A program made the position numbers and the translations under genes. Of a stretch of DNA of 5,201 nucleotides, positions 1 to 4,113 are shown piece after piece. The stretch's first letter is position 1, and every line of letters starts with the position of its first letter. The notes under the pieces were generated by a model. That model was given only the letters and a program-made list of their open reading frames with translations, was not told where the DNA came from and ran no database searches. Source of the stretch: an uncultured Clostridium sp. (GTDB taxonomy: Bacteria > Bacillota > Clostridia > TANB77 > CAG-508); the NCBI GenBank assembly GCA_900554175.1, contig USGK01000046.1, positions 1 to 5,201 on the forward strand, written 5' to 3'.

Positions 1-55
1 AGAGTAGATATTCACCTACTCTTTTACTTACTCGCACAAATTGTAATTTGTCTTT
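1..55. repeat. Terminal redundancy showing circularity (copy 1)
   Basis: Bases 1-55 are identical to bases 5147-5201. A direct overlap at the two ends of a contig is the usual sign of a closed circle, here 5146 bp. A 55-base overlap also matches a common assembler k-mer length, so the duplication is probably a product of assembly and not a real repeat in the molecule. Confidence 0.93.
34..51. repeat. 18-bp palindromic site, left copy
   Basis: Positions 36-51 form a palindrome with arms ACAAATT and AATTTGT around GT. The 18 bases GCACAAATTGTAATTTGT match the minus strand of 1294-1311 at 17 of 18 positions. The two copies are inverted and bracket the regulator operon; this one is just after the 84-aa stop codon. 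Size and symmetry suit a HTH dimer operator, but a cassette boundary is equally possible. Confidence 0.6.
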
Positions 56-310
56 TTAATCTTGACTTTTAAATGGATGTTTTAATTTATTTTTAATCTC
101 AGTACCTATAATTCTCATAACAATTTCATATAATTTATTGGCTTCATTTTCATCTAAATTTATTTGTTTTTCAAATTTTTCTATTATTTTTTCCTTATTC
201 TTTTTCCCTATAATAAATGTATCTTCTACAATATTATTTATTGTATTGCATCTTTCTTCATTATAGCTTGTTTGTTTTGATAATTCTTTTATAAATTCAC
301 TTTTATTCAT
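56..310 (-). CDS. Small helical partner protein of the membrane regulator (84 aa)
   Basis: Hypothetical 84-residue soluble protein. It has no signal peptide or membrane segment. The composition is charged and mostly helical, with a basic end (KNKLKHPFKSQD). The first 30 residues (MNKSEFIKELSKQT...) loosely recall the N-terminal helices of HU/IHF proteins, but the beta-arm DNA-binding region is absent, so a true HU is ruled out. The ATG at 308-310 overlaps the regulator's stop by 8 bases (ATGAATAA), with a GAGG ribosome site about 9 bases upstream inside the regulator gene. Translational coupling and a shared job with the regulator are therefore likely. I recall similar small proteins beside HTH-membrane regulators in clostridia but cannot name the family. 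A modulator or antagonist of the regulator is a guess. Confidence 0.8.
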   Translation of the reverse strand: MNKSEFIKELSKQTSYNEERCNTINNIVEDTFIIGKKNKEKIIEKFEKQINLDENEANKLYEIVMRIIGTEIKNKLKHPFKSQD

Positions 311-1172
311 TACTTTCTACCTCACCATATATTTTTCCTTTTGAATCTAATTGTATTTGATGCCCATAATCAAATATATAATAAATACATATTATAATTA
401 AAACATAAAAAATTTTTGTAATTTCATAATCAATATTCATATCTATCTTTGTAATCCATTGAAACAATGTCCCTGATACATCTGGGAATATTAAATATGA
501 TATAAATAATATTGCTACTCTTTTTATGTTTTTTAAATTTTCTAAAGTAAATGGTGTATCTCCTTTACTTATACTATCAAACAATTTTGCAAGATATAAC
601 ATTGCAAATGAAATTATCATAACAGAAATAGTTAGACATATCATAATAATCTCTGTATACAATATAATTTCTAATTTAGAATGCTCTTCAAATACATTTA
701 CTATTGTGTTAGTTGTCATTTGGTCTAAATTAAATTCCATTACATTTTTATCTGCTACTATAATACTTCCATTGTCCACATTTGTATTATTTATTACTGA
801 CGGAATAAATAGCATACTCATAATCATTACTGCACTAATAATTATGGTTATAACTTGTAATATTTTTGAAAAAATTGAAATAGTTTTACTTACTATTTTT
901 AATTTGTTCTGTTTTTCCTTATTAAATTTTACGACACTCATTTTTACTTCTTTATCTAATGAATCAAAATCTAAAATATTATCATTAACTAGATCATTTA
1001 ATTTGCAGTGAAATATTTTACAAAGTTCAAATATTCTGTTCATTTCTGGATATGCAGTTCCATTCTCCCACTTTGAAACACTTTGTCTTGATACTCCAAT
1101 TTTCTCTGCCAATTTTTCTTGACTAATTTTTTGCTTTTTTCTTAAATTATATAAATTTTCGCCAAACTTCAT
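303..1172 (-). CDS. XRE-family HTH regulator fused to a DUF2975-like membrane domain
   Basis: A 289-residue membrane-tethered transcription regulator. Residues 5-60 form a Cro/C1 helix-turn-helix; the recognition helix is around SRQSVSKWENG (28-38), and LRKKQKISQEKLAEKIGVS is typical of the family. A charged linker leads to four predicted membrane helices at about 100-123, 168-196, 218-236 and 253-267. The segment FDSISKGDTPFTLENLKNIKRVA (198-220), read with the FDYGHQIQLDS tail (267-277), resembles DUF2975 (YoaS-like) proteins. The DNA-binding head would be cytoplasmic and the membrane part may sense an envelope signal. The start is firm: AAAGGAGG lies 8 bases before the ATG. It is cotranscribed with the overlapping 84-aa gene. 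Palindromes in its upstream region suggest autoregulation. The signal and targets are unknown. Confidence 0.88.
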   Translation of the reverse strand: MKFGENLYNLRKKQKISQEKLAEKIGVSRQSVSKWENGTAYPEMNRIFELCKIFHCKLNDLVNDNILDFDSLDKEVKMSVVKFNKEKQNKLKIVSKTISIFSKILQVITIIISAVMIMSMLFIPSVINNTNVDNGSIIVADKNVMEFNLDQMTTNTIVNVFEEHSKLEIILYTEIIMICLTISVMIISFAMLYLAKLFDSISKGDTPFTLENLKNIKRVAILFISYLIFPDVSGTLFQWITKIDMNIDYEITKIFYVLIIICIYYIFDYGHQIQLDSKGKIYGEVESNE

Positions 1173-1226
1173 TAGATGTTCCTCCTTTCAAGTTCAATTT
1201 TAGATTGAATGAGTGTTTTTTTCTAT

Positions 1227-1239
1227 CAACTTTGAGTTG
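1227..1239. promoter_or_regulatory. Possible operator in the regulator leader
   Basis: Inverted repeat CAACT-TTG-AGTTG, about 55 bases upstream of the regulator start codon. On the minus strand it overlaps a TTGATA element that could act as a second -35, although no good -10 follows at standard spacing. Short arms make this a weak call. Confidence 0.3.
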
Positions 1240-1293
1240 CACTTTTGTATTTTTACAATAATTTTTAAATTGCAACCGAAACTTTACATCTCT

Positions 1294-1311
1294 ACAAATT
1301 ACTATTTGTGC
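1294..1311. repeat. 18-bp palindromic site, right copy
   Basis: Arms ACAAAT and ATTTGT around TACT at 1294-1309. Read on the minus strand, the 18 bases equal the site at 34-51 except for one base. It lies about 20-35 bases downstream of the predicted start of the regulator transcript, a good place for a repressor to block transcription. The paired inverted copies make the whole regulator module look like a bounded cassette. Confidence 0.6.
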
Positions 1312-1335
1312 TGATTAACAATAACAAACATAAAC

Positions 1336-1364
1336 ATTATATCATAATTCTGGCTGTATGTCAT
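1336..1364 (-). promoter_or_regulatory. Promoter of the regulator operon
   Basis: Minus-strand -35 ATGACA (1359-1364) and perfect -10 TATAAT (1336-1341), spaced by 17 bases. The -35 lies inside the last codons of the relaxase gene and the -10 abuts its stop codon. Transcription would start near 1330, giving a leader of about 155 bases. No hairpin terminator is seen between the relaxase stop and this promoter, so relaxase transcripts may also read into the operon. Confidence 0.7.
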
Positions 1365-2562
1365 CTATCTCTTTTTGTTCTTTTTCATAATCGCTAGATT
1401 CAATACGTAGACTATTATCTACTCTATCTTGATAAATATCTATTTTATTCTTATCTTCGATATAAATAAAATCTTGTATATGGACTAATTTAACAATTCT
1501 CTCTAACATTTTTGTTAGTCTTTCTTTTAATATCTCAATTATTCTAGGACTACTTCTAGTCTTTGTTTCTGGCTCATAATAAGATATTATTCTTTCTTTC
1601 ATTGAATTTAAATTACTATCATAATCAATATCTATATTCAAAGTATTAACATCTTCATTGATATAATTATACTCCTTAACTTCATTTCTTACCCTATCCT
1701 TATATATAGACTGTACTTCTTTAATGAAATAATTAACCTTATATCTATTTTCTTCATAATTCATAGCTGAAAAATTATTTATATCGTAACCTTTCTTAAA
1801 ATCCTTTAAAGAAGTACCCTTTTCTTTATTTATAATAAAATCACTAGTATTACAAATATTTTTTAGTTCCTGTTTCAATTTATTATTTTGCCTTATATAT
1901 TCTTTTCTAGGATTATTTTTTCCTATATGTTTTTCTGATAATTCCTTATTTTGTTTCTCAGCTCTTAAAGACCAATCAATTTTTAACAACTCTTTCAAAA
2001 TCATCTCTTTGCATTCATATATAAATTTTTGAGATTTAAAATGTTCATTTTTATCAGAAAAATATCTTGTAGTACCTTTTTGCAATACTGTACCTTTCTT
2101 AACTACTTTTACTGCTTCCGATTTTCTACATTTATGCCCCTTACTGTCGTAATAGTACGTTCTTAATGCTCTTTTCTCTTCTATTACTTTTGGAATACTT
2201 AATTTTTCTCTTTCACTAAATATTAAATGACAATGTTTATTTTCTATTTTATCTCTTTTATTGTAATGTATCGCACAAGTACACTCTACACCATACCTAT
2301 TTTTAAAAGTATTACATATATCTTTAGCTGATATATTTGAAATTGGTGGTATTCCTATTATTAATTCTCTTGCTTCACAACATTTTCCTCCAGTTTTTGT
2401 TTCTCTATGTCTTTCTCTACTTTCTTTGGCTAACATACTCCAAAAATCATTATTCGTAGTGTTATAATAGTCTAATATATTTTCTTGTTTCTTTTCATCT
2501 GTCATATATCTTATTCTGCCTTTTACATTTCCTAATTTTCTACTACTCAAATACCCACTCAT
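1342..2562 (-). CDS. MobA/MobL-like mobilization relaxase
   Basis: HUH-type relaxase (about 406 aa) that should nick the plasmid at oriT and pilot the strand into a recipient using another element's conjugation machinery. A metal-binding histidine triad is visible: H102 (numbered from the upstream GTG) plus the H113-C-H115 pair within ENKHCHLIFSERE, where MobA/MobL proteins have NxHxHxxFxER. EARELIIGIP (66-75) is another family block. Y22 (RIRYMTD) or Y35/Y36 could be the catalytic tyrosine. The C-terminal half is charged and helical, with no primase or helicase domain. I chose the ATG at 2560-2562, because AAGGA lies about 10 bases before it; the GTG three codons upstream (2569-2571) touches the ribosome site. 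A sigma-A-type promoter lies 35 bases upstream. No accessory mob gene is present. Confidence 0.85.
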   Translation of the reverse strand: MSGYLSSRKLGNVKGRIRYMTDEKKQENILDYYNTTNNDFWSMLAKESRERHRETKTGGKCCEARELIIGIPPISNISAKDICNTFKNRYGVECTCAIHYNKRDKIENKHCHLIFSEREKLSIPKVIEEKRALRTYYYDSKGHKCRKSEAVKVVKKGTVLQKGTTRYFSDKNEHFKSQKFIYECKEMILKELLKIDWSLRAEKQNKELSEKHIGKNNPRKEYIRQNNKLKQELKNICNTSDFIINKEKGTSLKDFKKGYDINNFSAMNYEENRYKVNYFIKEVQSIYKDRVRNEVKEYNYINEDVNTLNIDIDYDSNLNSMKERIISYYEPETKTRSSPRIIEILKERLTKMLERIVKLVHIQDFIYIEDKNKIDIYQDRVDNSLRIESSDYEKEQKEIDDIQPEL

Positions 2563-2598
2563 TTCTCTCACTTCCTTTTTAAAAACTACCCTAAAATT

Positions 2599-2627
2599 AG
2601 TATATCACACTTTGCTACTTTTGTAAA
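2599..2627 (-). promoter_or_regulatory. Promoter of the relaxase gene
   Basis: Minus-strand -35 TTTACA (2622-2627), 17-base spacer and -10 TATACT (2599-2604). The predicted start near 2592 gives a leader of about 30 bases. The -35 is the centre of the palindrome at 2614-2632, which implies repression, probably by the relaxase itself or a plasmid regulator. Confidence 0.75.
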
Positions 2628-2632
2628 GTAGC
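2614..2632. promoter_or_regulatory. Palindrome over the relaxase -35 (likely operator)
   Basis: Perfect 8-base arms GCTACTTT and AAAGTAGC around TGT. It overlaps the -35 of the relaxase promoter, so a bound protein would block RNA polymerase. It could also be the outermost hairpin of the neighbouring transfer region, since it shares the GCTA start of other hairpins there. One arm (GCTACTTT) recurs on the minus strand at 4006-4013. Confidence 0.6.
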
Positions 2633-2639
2633 GAAAAAT

Positions 2640-2888
2640 CACCTATAGAACATTTGCTAACGCAAATGCACTATGGTTTTTTCGTTGGGGACACCCCAAG
2701 CCCCTATCGCATATTTATAAGTAAATATGCTTAACAATACCTATTTTATAAAATAGATATTGCAGGGGCTAACTCGCCCCTACGAAAAGCTAATAGCTTT
2801 TCTACCCTAGTGCTACCGCACTGCATTGCTAATATAAAATTAGCAATTTCGTTTGGTTTTATAAGGGCTTTGCCCTCTTGCTACGCAA
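2640..2888. other. Hairpin array; candidate oriT and/or single-strand origin
   Basis: About 250 bases with no credible gene, packed with hairpins: 2651-2668 (CATTTGC/GCAAATG), 2685-2699 (TTGGGG/CCCCAA), 2709-2730 (GCATATTTA/TAAATATGC), 2735-2762 (14-base arms, one mismatch), 2764-2781 (AGGGGC/GCCCCT), 2784-2802 (GAAAAGCTA/TAGCTTTTC), 2809-2822 (AGTGC/GCACT), 2825-2847 (ATTGCTAAT/ATTAGCAAT), 2864-2876 (AGGGC/GCCCT) and 2878-2888 (TTGC/GCAA). It is richer in G+C than the rest of the plasmid. The relaxase promoter points away on one side and a terminator closes the other, so it probably works as DNA. It sits directly upstream of the relaxase gene, where oriT is usual. TAACTCGCCCCTA (2770-2782) loosely resembles the TAAGTGCGCCCTTA nick region of MOBQ plasmids; that match is weak. 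Confidence 0.55.
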
Positions 2889-2918
2889 TTCACCCAGAGT
2901 TTTTTTCTCCAGGAATTG
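2857..2918 (+). repeat. 62-bp inverted repeat, left arm
   Basis: Perfect reverse complement of 3934-3995, checked base by base. It contains two small hairpins (AGGGC-TTT-GCCCT and TTGC-TAC-GCAA), a run of seven T and the end GGAATTG. The pair encloses 1015 bases with the predicted small RNA, the 169-aa gene and the toxin-antitoxin locus. About 42% G+C, well above the surroundings. Confidence 0.93.
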
Positions 2919-2923
2919 TATAT

Positions 2924-2988
2924 GAAAAAAGAGCATATTTCTATGCTCCAATTCCTATCGGCTGGATTTGGACTCCTCCTCACCAGCA
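2924..2988 (-). ncRNA. Predicted 65-nt small RNA
   Basis: A strong minus-strand promoter (2994-3022) is followed within 70 bases by an intrinsic terminator, with no start codon and ribosome site leading into an open frame. The RNA would fold as GCUGG/CCAGC closing a purine-rich loop (GAGGAGGAGUCC), then the terminator hairpin GAGCAUA-GAAA-UAUGCUC plus six U. It is not antisense to the 169-aa mRNA, whose start is downstream. Its AGGAGUC could pair with GACUCCU (3662-3668) in the toxin leader, but seven bases is weak evidence. Function unknown. Confidence 0.55.
2925..2948 (-). terminator. Terminator of the small RNA
   Basis: Seven-base arms GAGCATA (2931-2937) and TATGCTC (2942-2948). On the minus strand the loop is GAAA, a stable tetraloop type, and six T follow at once. 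It shields the hairpin array and relaxase promoter from transcription coming from the right. Confidence 0.8.
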
Positions 2989-2993
2989 CTTAT

Positions 2994-3022
2994 TTTATAT
3001 CATATCTTGATTAAAATGTCAA
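2994..3022 (-). promoter_or_regulatory. Promoter of the small RNA
   Basis: Consensus -35 TTGACA (3017-3022), 17-base spacer, -10 TATAAA (2994-2999) on the minus strand. It overlaps the divergent promoter of the 169-aa gene, so the two may compete for RNA polymerase. Confidence 0.75.
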
Positions 3023-3035
3023 TATATGATATAGT
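3007..3035 (+). promoter_or_regulatory. Promoter of the 169-aa gene
   Basis: -35 TTGATT (3007-3012), 17-base spacer, -10 TATAGT (3030-3035). The predicted start is near 3042, inside the palindrome at 3038-3065, so a protein bound there would occlude the promoter. Confidence 0.7.
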
Positions 3036-3037
3036 AT

Positions 3038-3065
3038 TTTTATAAGATATTTATATCTTATAAAA
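3038..3065. promoter_or_regulatory. 28-bp AT-rich palindrome at the 169-aa gene start (likely operator)
   Basis: Perfect 13-base arms around TT, with G/C only at 3046 and 3057. It covers the transcription start of the 169-aa gene. Autoregulation by that HTH protein is the simplest reading; a partition-type centromere or origin element is an alternative. Confidence 0.55.
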
Positions 3066-3094
3066 TATAAGCTAATAAAGGAGCTAGGCGAATT

Positions 3095-3604
3095 ATGGAT
3101 AAACTAAATGAAGAATTTATATATCAAAAAAAAGATTTTATAAAATTAGGGGTAAAAGAAGGTAGCTTTTATAAAATGATTAAGGATTTAGAAATTGATA
3201 CTCCAGAATATTGCAATACAAAAATATTAAAAAATGGTATTCAAGCAAAATGTTTCAATCAAAAAGCATTTGATATTATATCTAAATACATAAATGAAAA
3301 AGGATTAAGAAATTCAAAAAATGAGTTAGCTCTTGTAAATGAAAACATTTCATTGAAAGAAGAAAATCAAAAACTTCAAAATGCAGTAGCAATTTTAGAA
3401 TCACAATATACAAAGCAAATATCAGAATTAAAAGATTCGTGGCATAACACTGAAAAACAATTACTTGAAAGGAATGGGAGTTTAATAAAAGAAGGAGTTG
3501 AAAAAGATAAGCAACTTTTTGAGCAACAAAAAGAAATAGAAGTATTAAGTAATATGAATTTTTGGCAATTTAGAAAATGGAAAAAGGAACAACGAAAAAA
3601 GTAA
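3095..3604 (+). CDS. HTH plus coiled-coil plasmid protein, possible copy-control or segregation factor
   Basis: 169 residues, no exact family recognised. Residues 9-67 look like a winged or plain helix-turn-helix domain (KKDFIKLGVKEGSFYKMIKDL). Residues 76-150 form a long charged coiled coil with heptad-like Leu/Ile/Val. The end, NFWQFRKWKKEQRKK, is aromatic and basic and could touch membrane or DNA. The order HTH, coiled coil, aromatic-basic tail resembles accessory replication proteins of small Firmicute theta plasmids (DUF536-like) and KfrA-type segregation proteins. AAAGGAG lies 11 bases before the ATG, a slightly long gap. It has its own promoter with an overlapping palindrome, which suggests autoregulation. 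The toxin promoter begins seven bases after its stop. A stability or copy-number role is inferred from context, and it could instead be a second initiator. Confidence 0.75.
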   Translation: MDKLNEEFIYQKKDFIKLGVKEGSFYKMIKDLEIDTPEYCNTKILKNGIQAKCFNQKAFDIISKYINEKGLRNSKNELALVNENISLKEENQKLQNAVAILESQYTKQISELKDSWHNTEKQLLERNGSLIKEGVEKDKQLFEQQKEIEVLSNMNFWQFRKWKKEQRKK

Positions 3605-3610
3605 GATATA

Positions 3611-3639
3611 TTGTAATTTCTTGTCGTTTATTATATAAT
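3611..3639 (+). promoter_or_regulatory. Promoter of the toxin mRNA
   Basis: -35 TTGTAA (3611-3616), 17-base spacer and perfect -10 TATAAT (3634-3639). Predicted start is near 3646, so the mRNA begins directly with the hairpin at 3647-3662. Confidence 0.8.
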
Positions 3640-3646
3640 ATACTCG

Positions 3647-3681
3647 CACCGATTATTCGGTGACTCCTTGAGGAAAGGAGG
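3647..3681 (+). promoter_or_regulatory. Toxin mRNA leader: 5' hairpin and sequestered ribosome site
   Basis: CACCGA-TTAT-TCGGTG (3647-3662) caps the 5' end and should stabilise the RNA. Next, CTCCTT (3664-3669) can pair with AAGGAG (3675-3680) across GAGGA, hiding the ribosome binding site AAAGGAGG that lies 8 bases before the toxin ATG. Built-in masking of the ribosome site is typical of type I toxin mRNAs. Confidence 0.7.
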
Positions 3682-3706
3682 TACATATAATGACATCTTA
3701 TGAGCT
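3681..3706 (+). repeat. Direct repeat over the toxin start codon (copy 1)
   Basis: Contains GTACATATA, ATGA, CATCT and TATGAGCT in order. The copy at 3859-3882 has the same three blocks but lacks ATGA and carries an extra CT. Since the second copy is transcribed from the opposite strand, the two RNAs can pair for about 22 bases with the start codon bulged out. Confidence 0.85.
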
Positions 3707-3776
3707 AATATGGCGTTTGATCGTATTATTACTTTTGAGTGATAACCAAGATAACGACCATGACAAAAAAGACTAG
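3690..3776 (+). CDS. Small hydrophobic peptide, putative type I toxin (28 aa)
   Basis: A 28-codon frame encoding a peptide that starts MTSYELIWRLIVLLLL. The short hydrophobic core (about residues 6-16) is followed by a charged tail with several Asp and Lys, ending KKD. This is the general shape of membrane-acting type I toxins, though the core is short for a full crossing. The perfect promoter, hairpin-capped leader, masked AAAGGAGG site, strong terminator and convergent RNA with complementary patches argue that it is a real toxin gene. It lacks the proline-containing helix and C-terminal signature I associate with Fst peptides. The start MT-YE loosely recalls holin-like toxins, but the match is too short to assign. 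Toxicity is inferred, not shown. Confidence 0.72.
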   Translation: MTSYELIWRLIVLLLLSDNQDNDHDKKD

Positions 3777-3784
3777 AAATAGTC

Positions 3785-3819
3785 AAAACTAGGTAGTTGT
3801 CGGACTACCTAGTTTTTTT
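3785..3819 (+). terminator. Terminator of the toxin mRNA
   Basis: Perfect arms ACTAGGTAGT (3788-3797) and ACTACCTAGT (3804-3813), extended by AAA/TTT, loop TGTCGG (3798-3803), then a run of seven T. The loop is exactly complementary to the loop of the antitoxin RNA terminator hairpin. On the minus strand the tail is only TTTTG, so it is a weaker back-up for transcription from the right. Confidence 0.92.
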
Positions 3820-3821
3820 AC

Positions 3822-3853
3822 ATAAAAAAAGAAGATATGAATGTCGGTTCATA
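3822..3853 (-). terminator. Terminator of the antitoxin RNA
   Basis: Arms TATGAA (3836-3841) and TTCATA (3848-3853); the minus strand then reads TCTTCTTTTTTTAT. The loop on the plus strand, TGTCGG (3842-3847), repeats the toxin terminator loop. The stem is only 6 bp and A/T-rich, so leakage into the toxin terminator is possible. Confidence 0.7.
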
Positions 3854-3890
3854 CCTCCGTACATATACATCTCTTATGAGCTCCTCGAGT
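3823..3890 (-). ncRNA. Predicted antitoxin RNA of the type I system
   Basis: About 68 nt from a perfect consensus promoter to its own terminator, converging on the toxin gene. It should bind toxin mRNA at two places: the repeat over the start codon (9, 5 and 8 bp with two bulges) and a loop-loop contact, CCGACA against UGUCGG. Both would block translation. The two RNAs appear not to overlap on the DNA, so pairing depends on duplicated sequence and not on plain antisense overlap. No convincing frame is encoded. Confidence 0.78.
3859..3882 (-). repeat. Direct repeat in the antitoxin RNA (copy 2)
   Basis: GTACATATA (3859-3867), CATCT (3868-3872), CT, TATGAGCT (3875-3882). It lies in the 5' half of the predicted antitoxin RNA, whose sequence is the complement and therefore matches the toxin start region. 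Confidence 0.85.
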
Positions 3891-3896
3891 AACTTA

Positions 3897-3925
3897 ATTA
3901 TAGCAAATGTTTTTATATTTGTCAA
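3897..3925 (-). promoter_or_regulatory. Promoter of the antitoxin RNA
   Basis: Perfect sigma-A consensus on the minus strand: TTGACA (3920-3925), 17 bases, TATAAT (3897-3902). It is a better match than the toxin promoter, as expected for an unstable antitoxin RNA that must be made in excess. Confidence 0.88.
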
Positions 3926-3933
3926 ATAAATTT

Positions 3934-3995
3934 CAATTCCTGGAGAAAAAAACTCTGGGTGAATTGCGTAGCAAGAGGGCAAAGCCCTTATAAAA
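3934..3995 (-). repeat. 62-bp inverted repeat, right arm
   Basis: Perfect reverse complement of 2857-2918. Beyond it, degraded similarity to the left side continues on the minus strand: GCTACTTT at 4006-4013 and TACCCTAAAATT at 4019-4030 match 2614-2621 and 2587-2598 in the same order. This copy looks like the left region with about 225 bases of hairpin array deleted. Confidence 0.93.
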
Positions 3996-4113
3996 AATAC
4001 TAAAAAAAGTAGCTAATAAATTTTAGGGTAAGTATTATAAATTAGATATAGAAATATAAAAGTCAAAAATGTGAGTTTTTATTGTTATATCAATAGTTTG
4101 CTGGTTTTTAGGT
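3996..4113. other. AT-rich spacer with remnants of the relaxase upstream region
   Basis: No gene, promoter or strong hairpin seen. Two short blocks, GCTACTTT (minus, 4006-4013) and TACCCTAAAATT (minus, 4019-4030), repeat the relaxase upstream region in order, so it looks like the decayed outer part of the large inverted duplication. Confidence 0.5.

Noticed and set aside
56..310. HU/IHF-type DNA-binding protein
   Set aside because: Only the first helices look similar; the beta arms and conserved GRNP-type segment are absent.
526..1011. Plus-strand open frame of 161 codons
   Set aside because: Opposite strand of the HTH-membrane regulator, whose start, domains and ribosome site are clear. 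Its hydrophobic translation mirrors the membrane helices.
1312..1335. Terminator for the relaxase gene
   Set aside because: No stem with a following T-run is visible on the minus strand between the relaxase stop and the regulator.
2563..2571. GTG start three codons upstream of the chosen relaxase start
   Set aside because: The AAGGA ribosome site is directly adjacent to this GTG, too close to be used; the ATG at 2562 has normal spacing.
2651..2847. Integron attC array or CRISPR array
   Set aside because: GCTAAC/GTTAGC resembles part of an attC core, but there is no integrase and no paired R and L boxes around gene cassettes. For CRISPR, neither a constant repeat nor regular spacers are present.
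2810..3010. Plus-strand open frame of 66 codons
   Set aside because: It runs through the hairpins, the 62-bp repeat and the strand opposite the predicted small RNA, has no ribosome site, and its composition is set by palindromes. Better explained as non-coding.
3690..3776. Assignment of the peptide to the Fst family
   Set aside because: Gene layout is similar, but the peptide lacks the proline-containing helix and tail pattern of Fst; naming it would overstate the match.
2857..3995. Insertion sequence or transposon with 62-bp terminal inverted repeats
   Set aside because: No transposase or recombinase gene lies between the arms and no target-site duplication flanks them; similarity also continues outside the arms.
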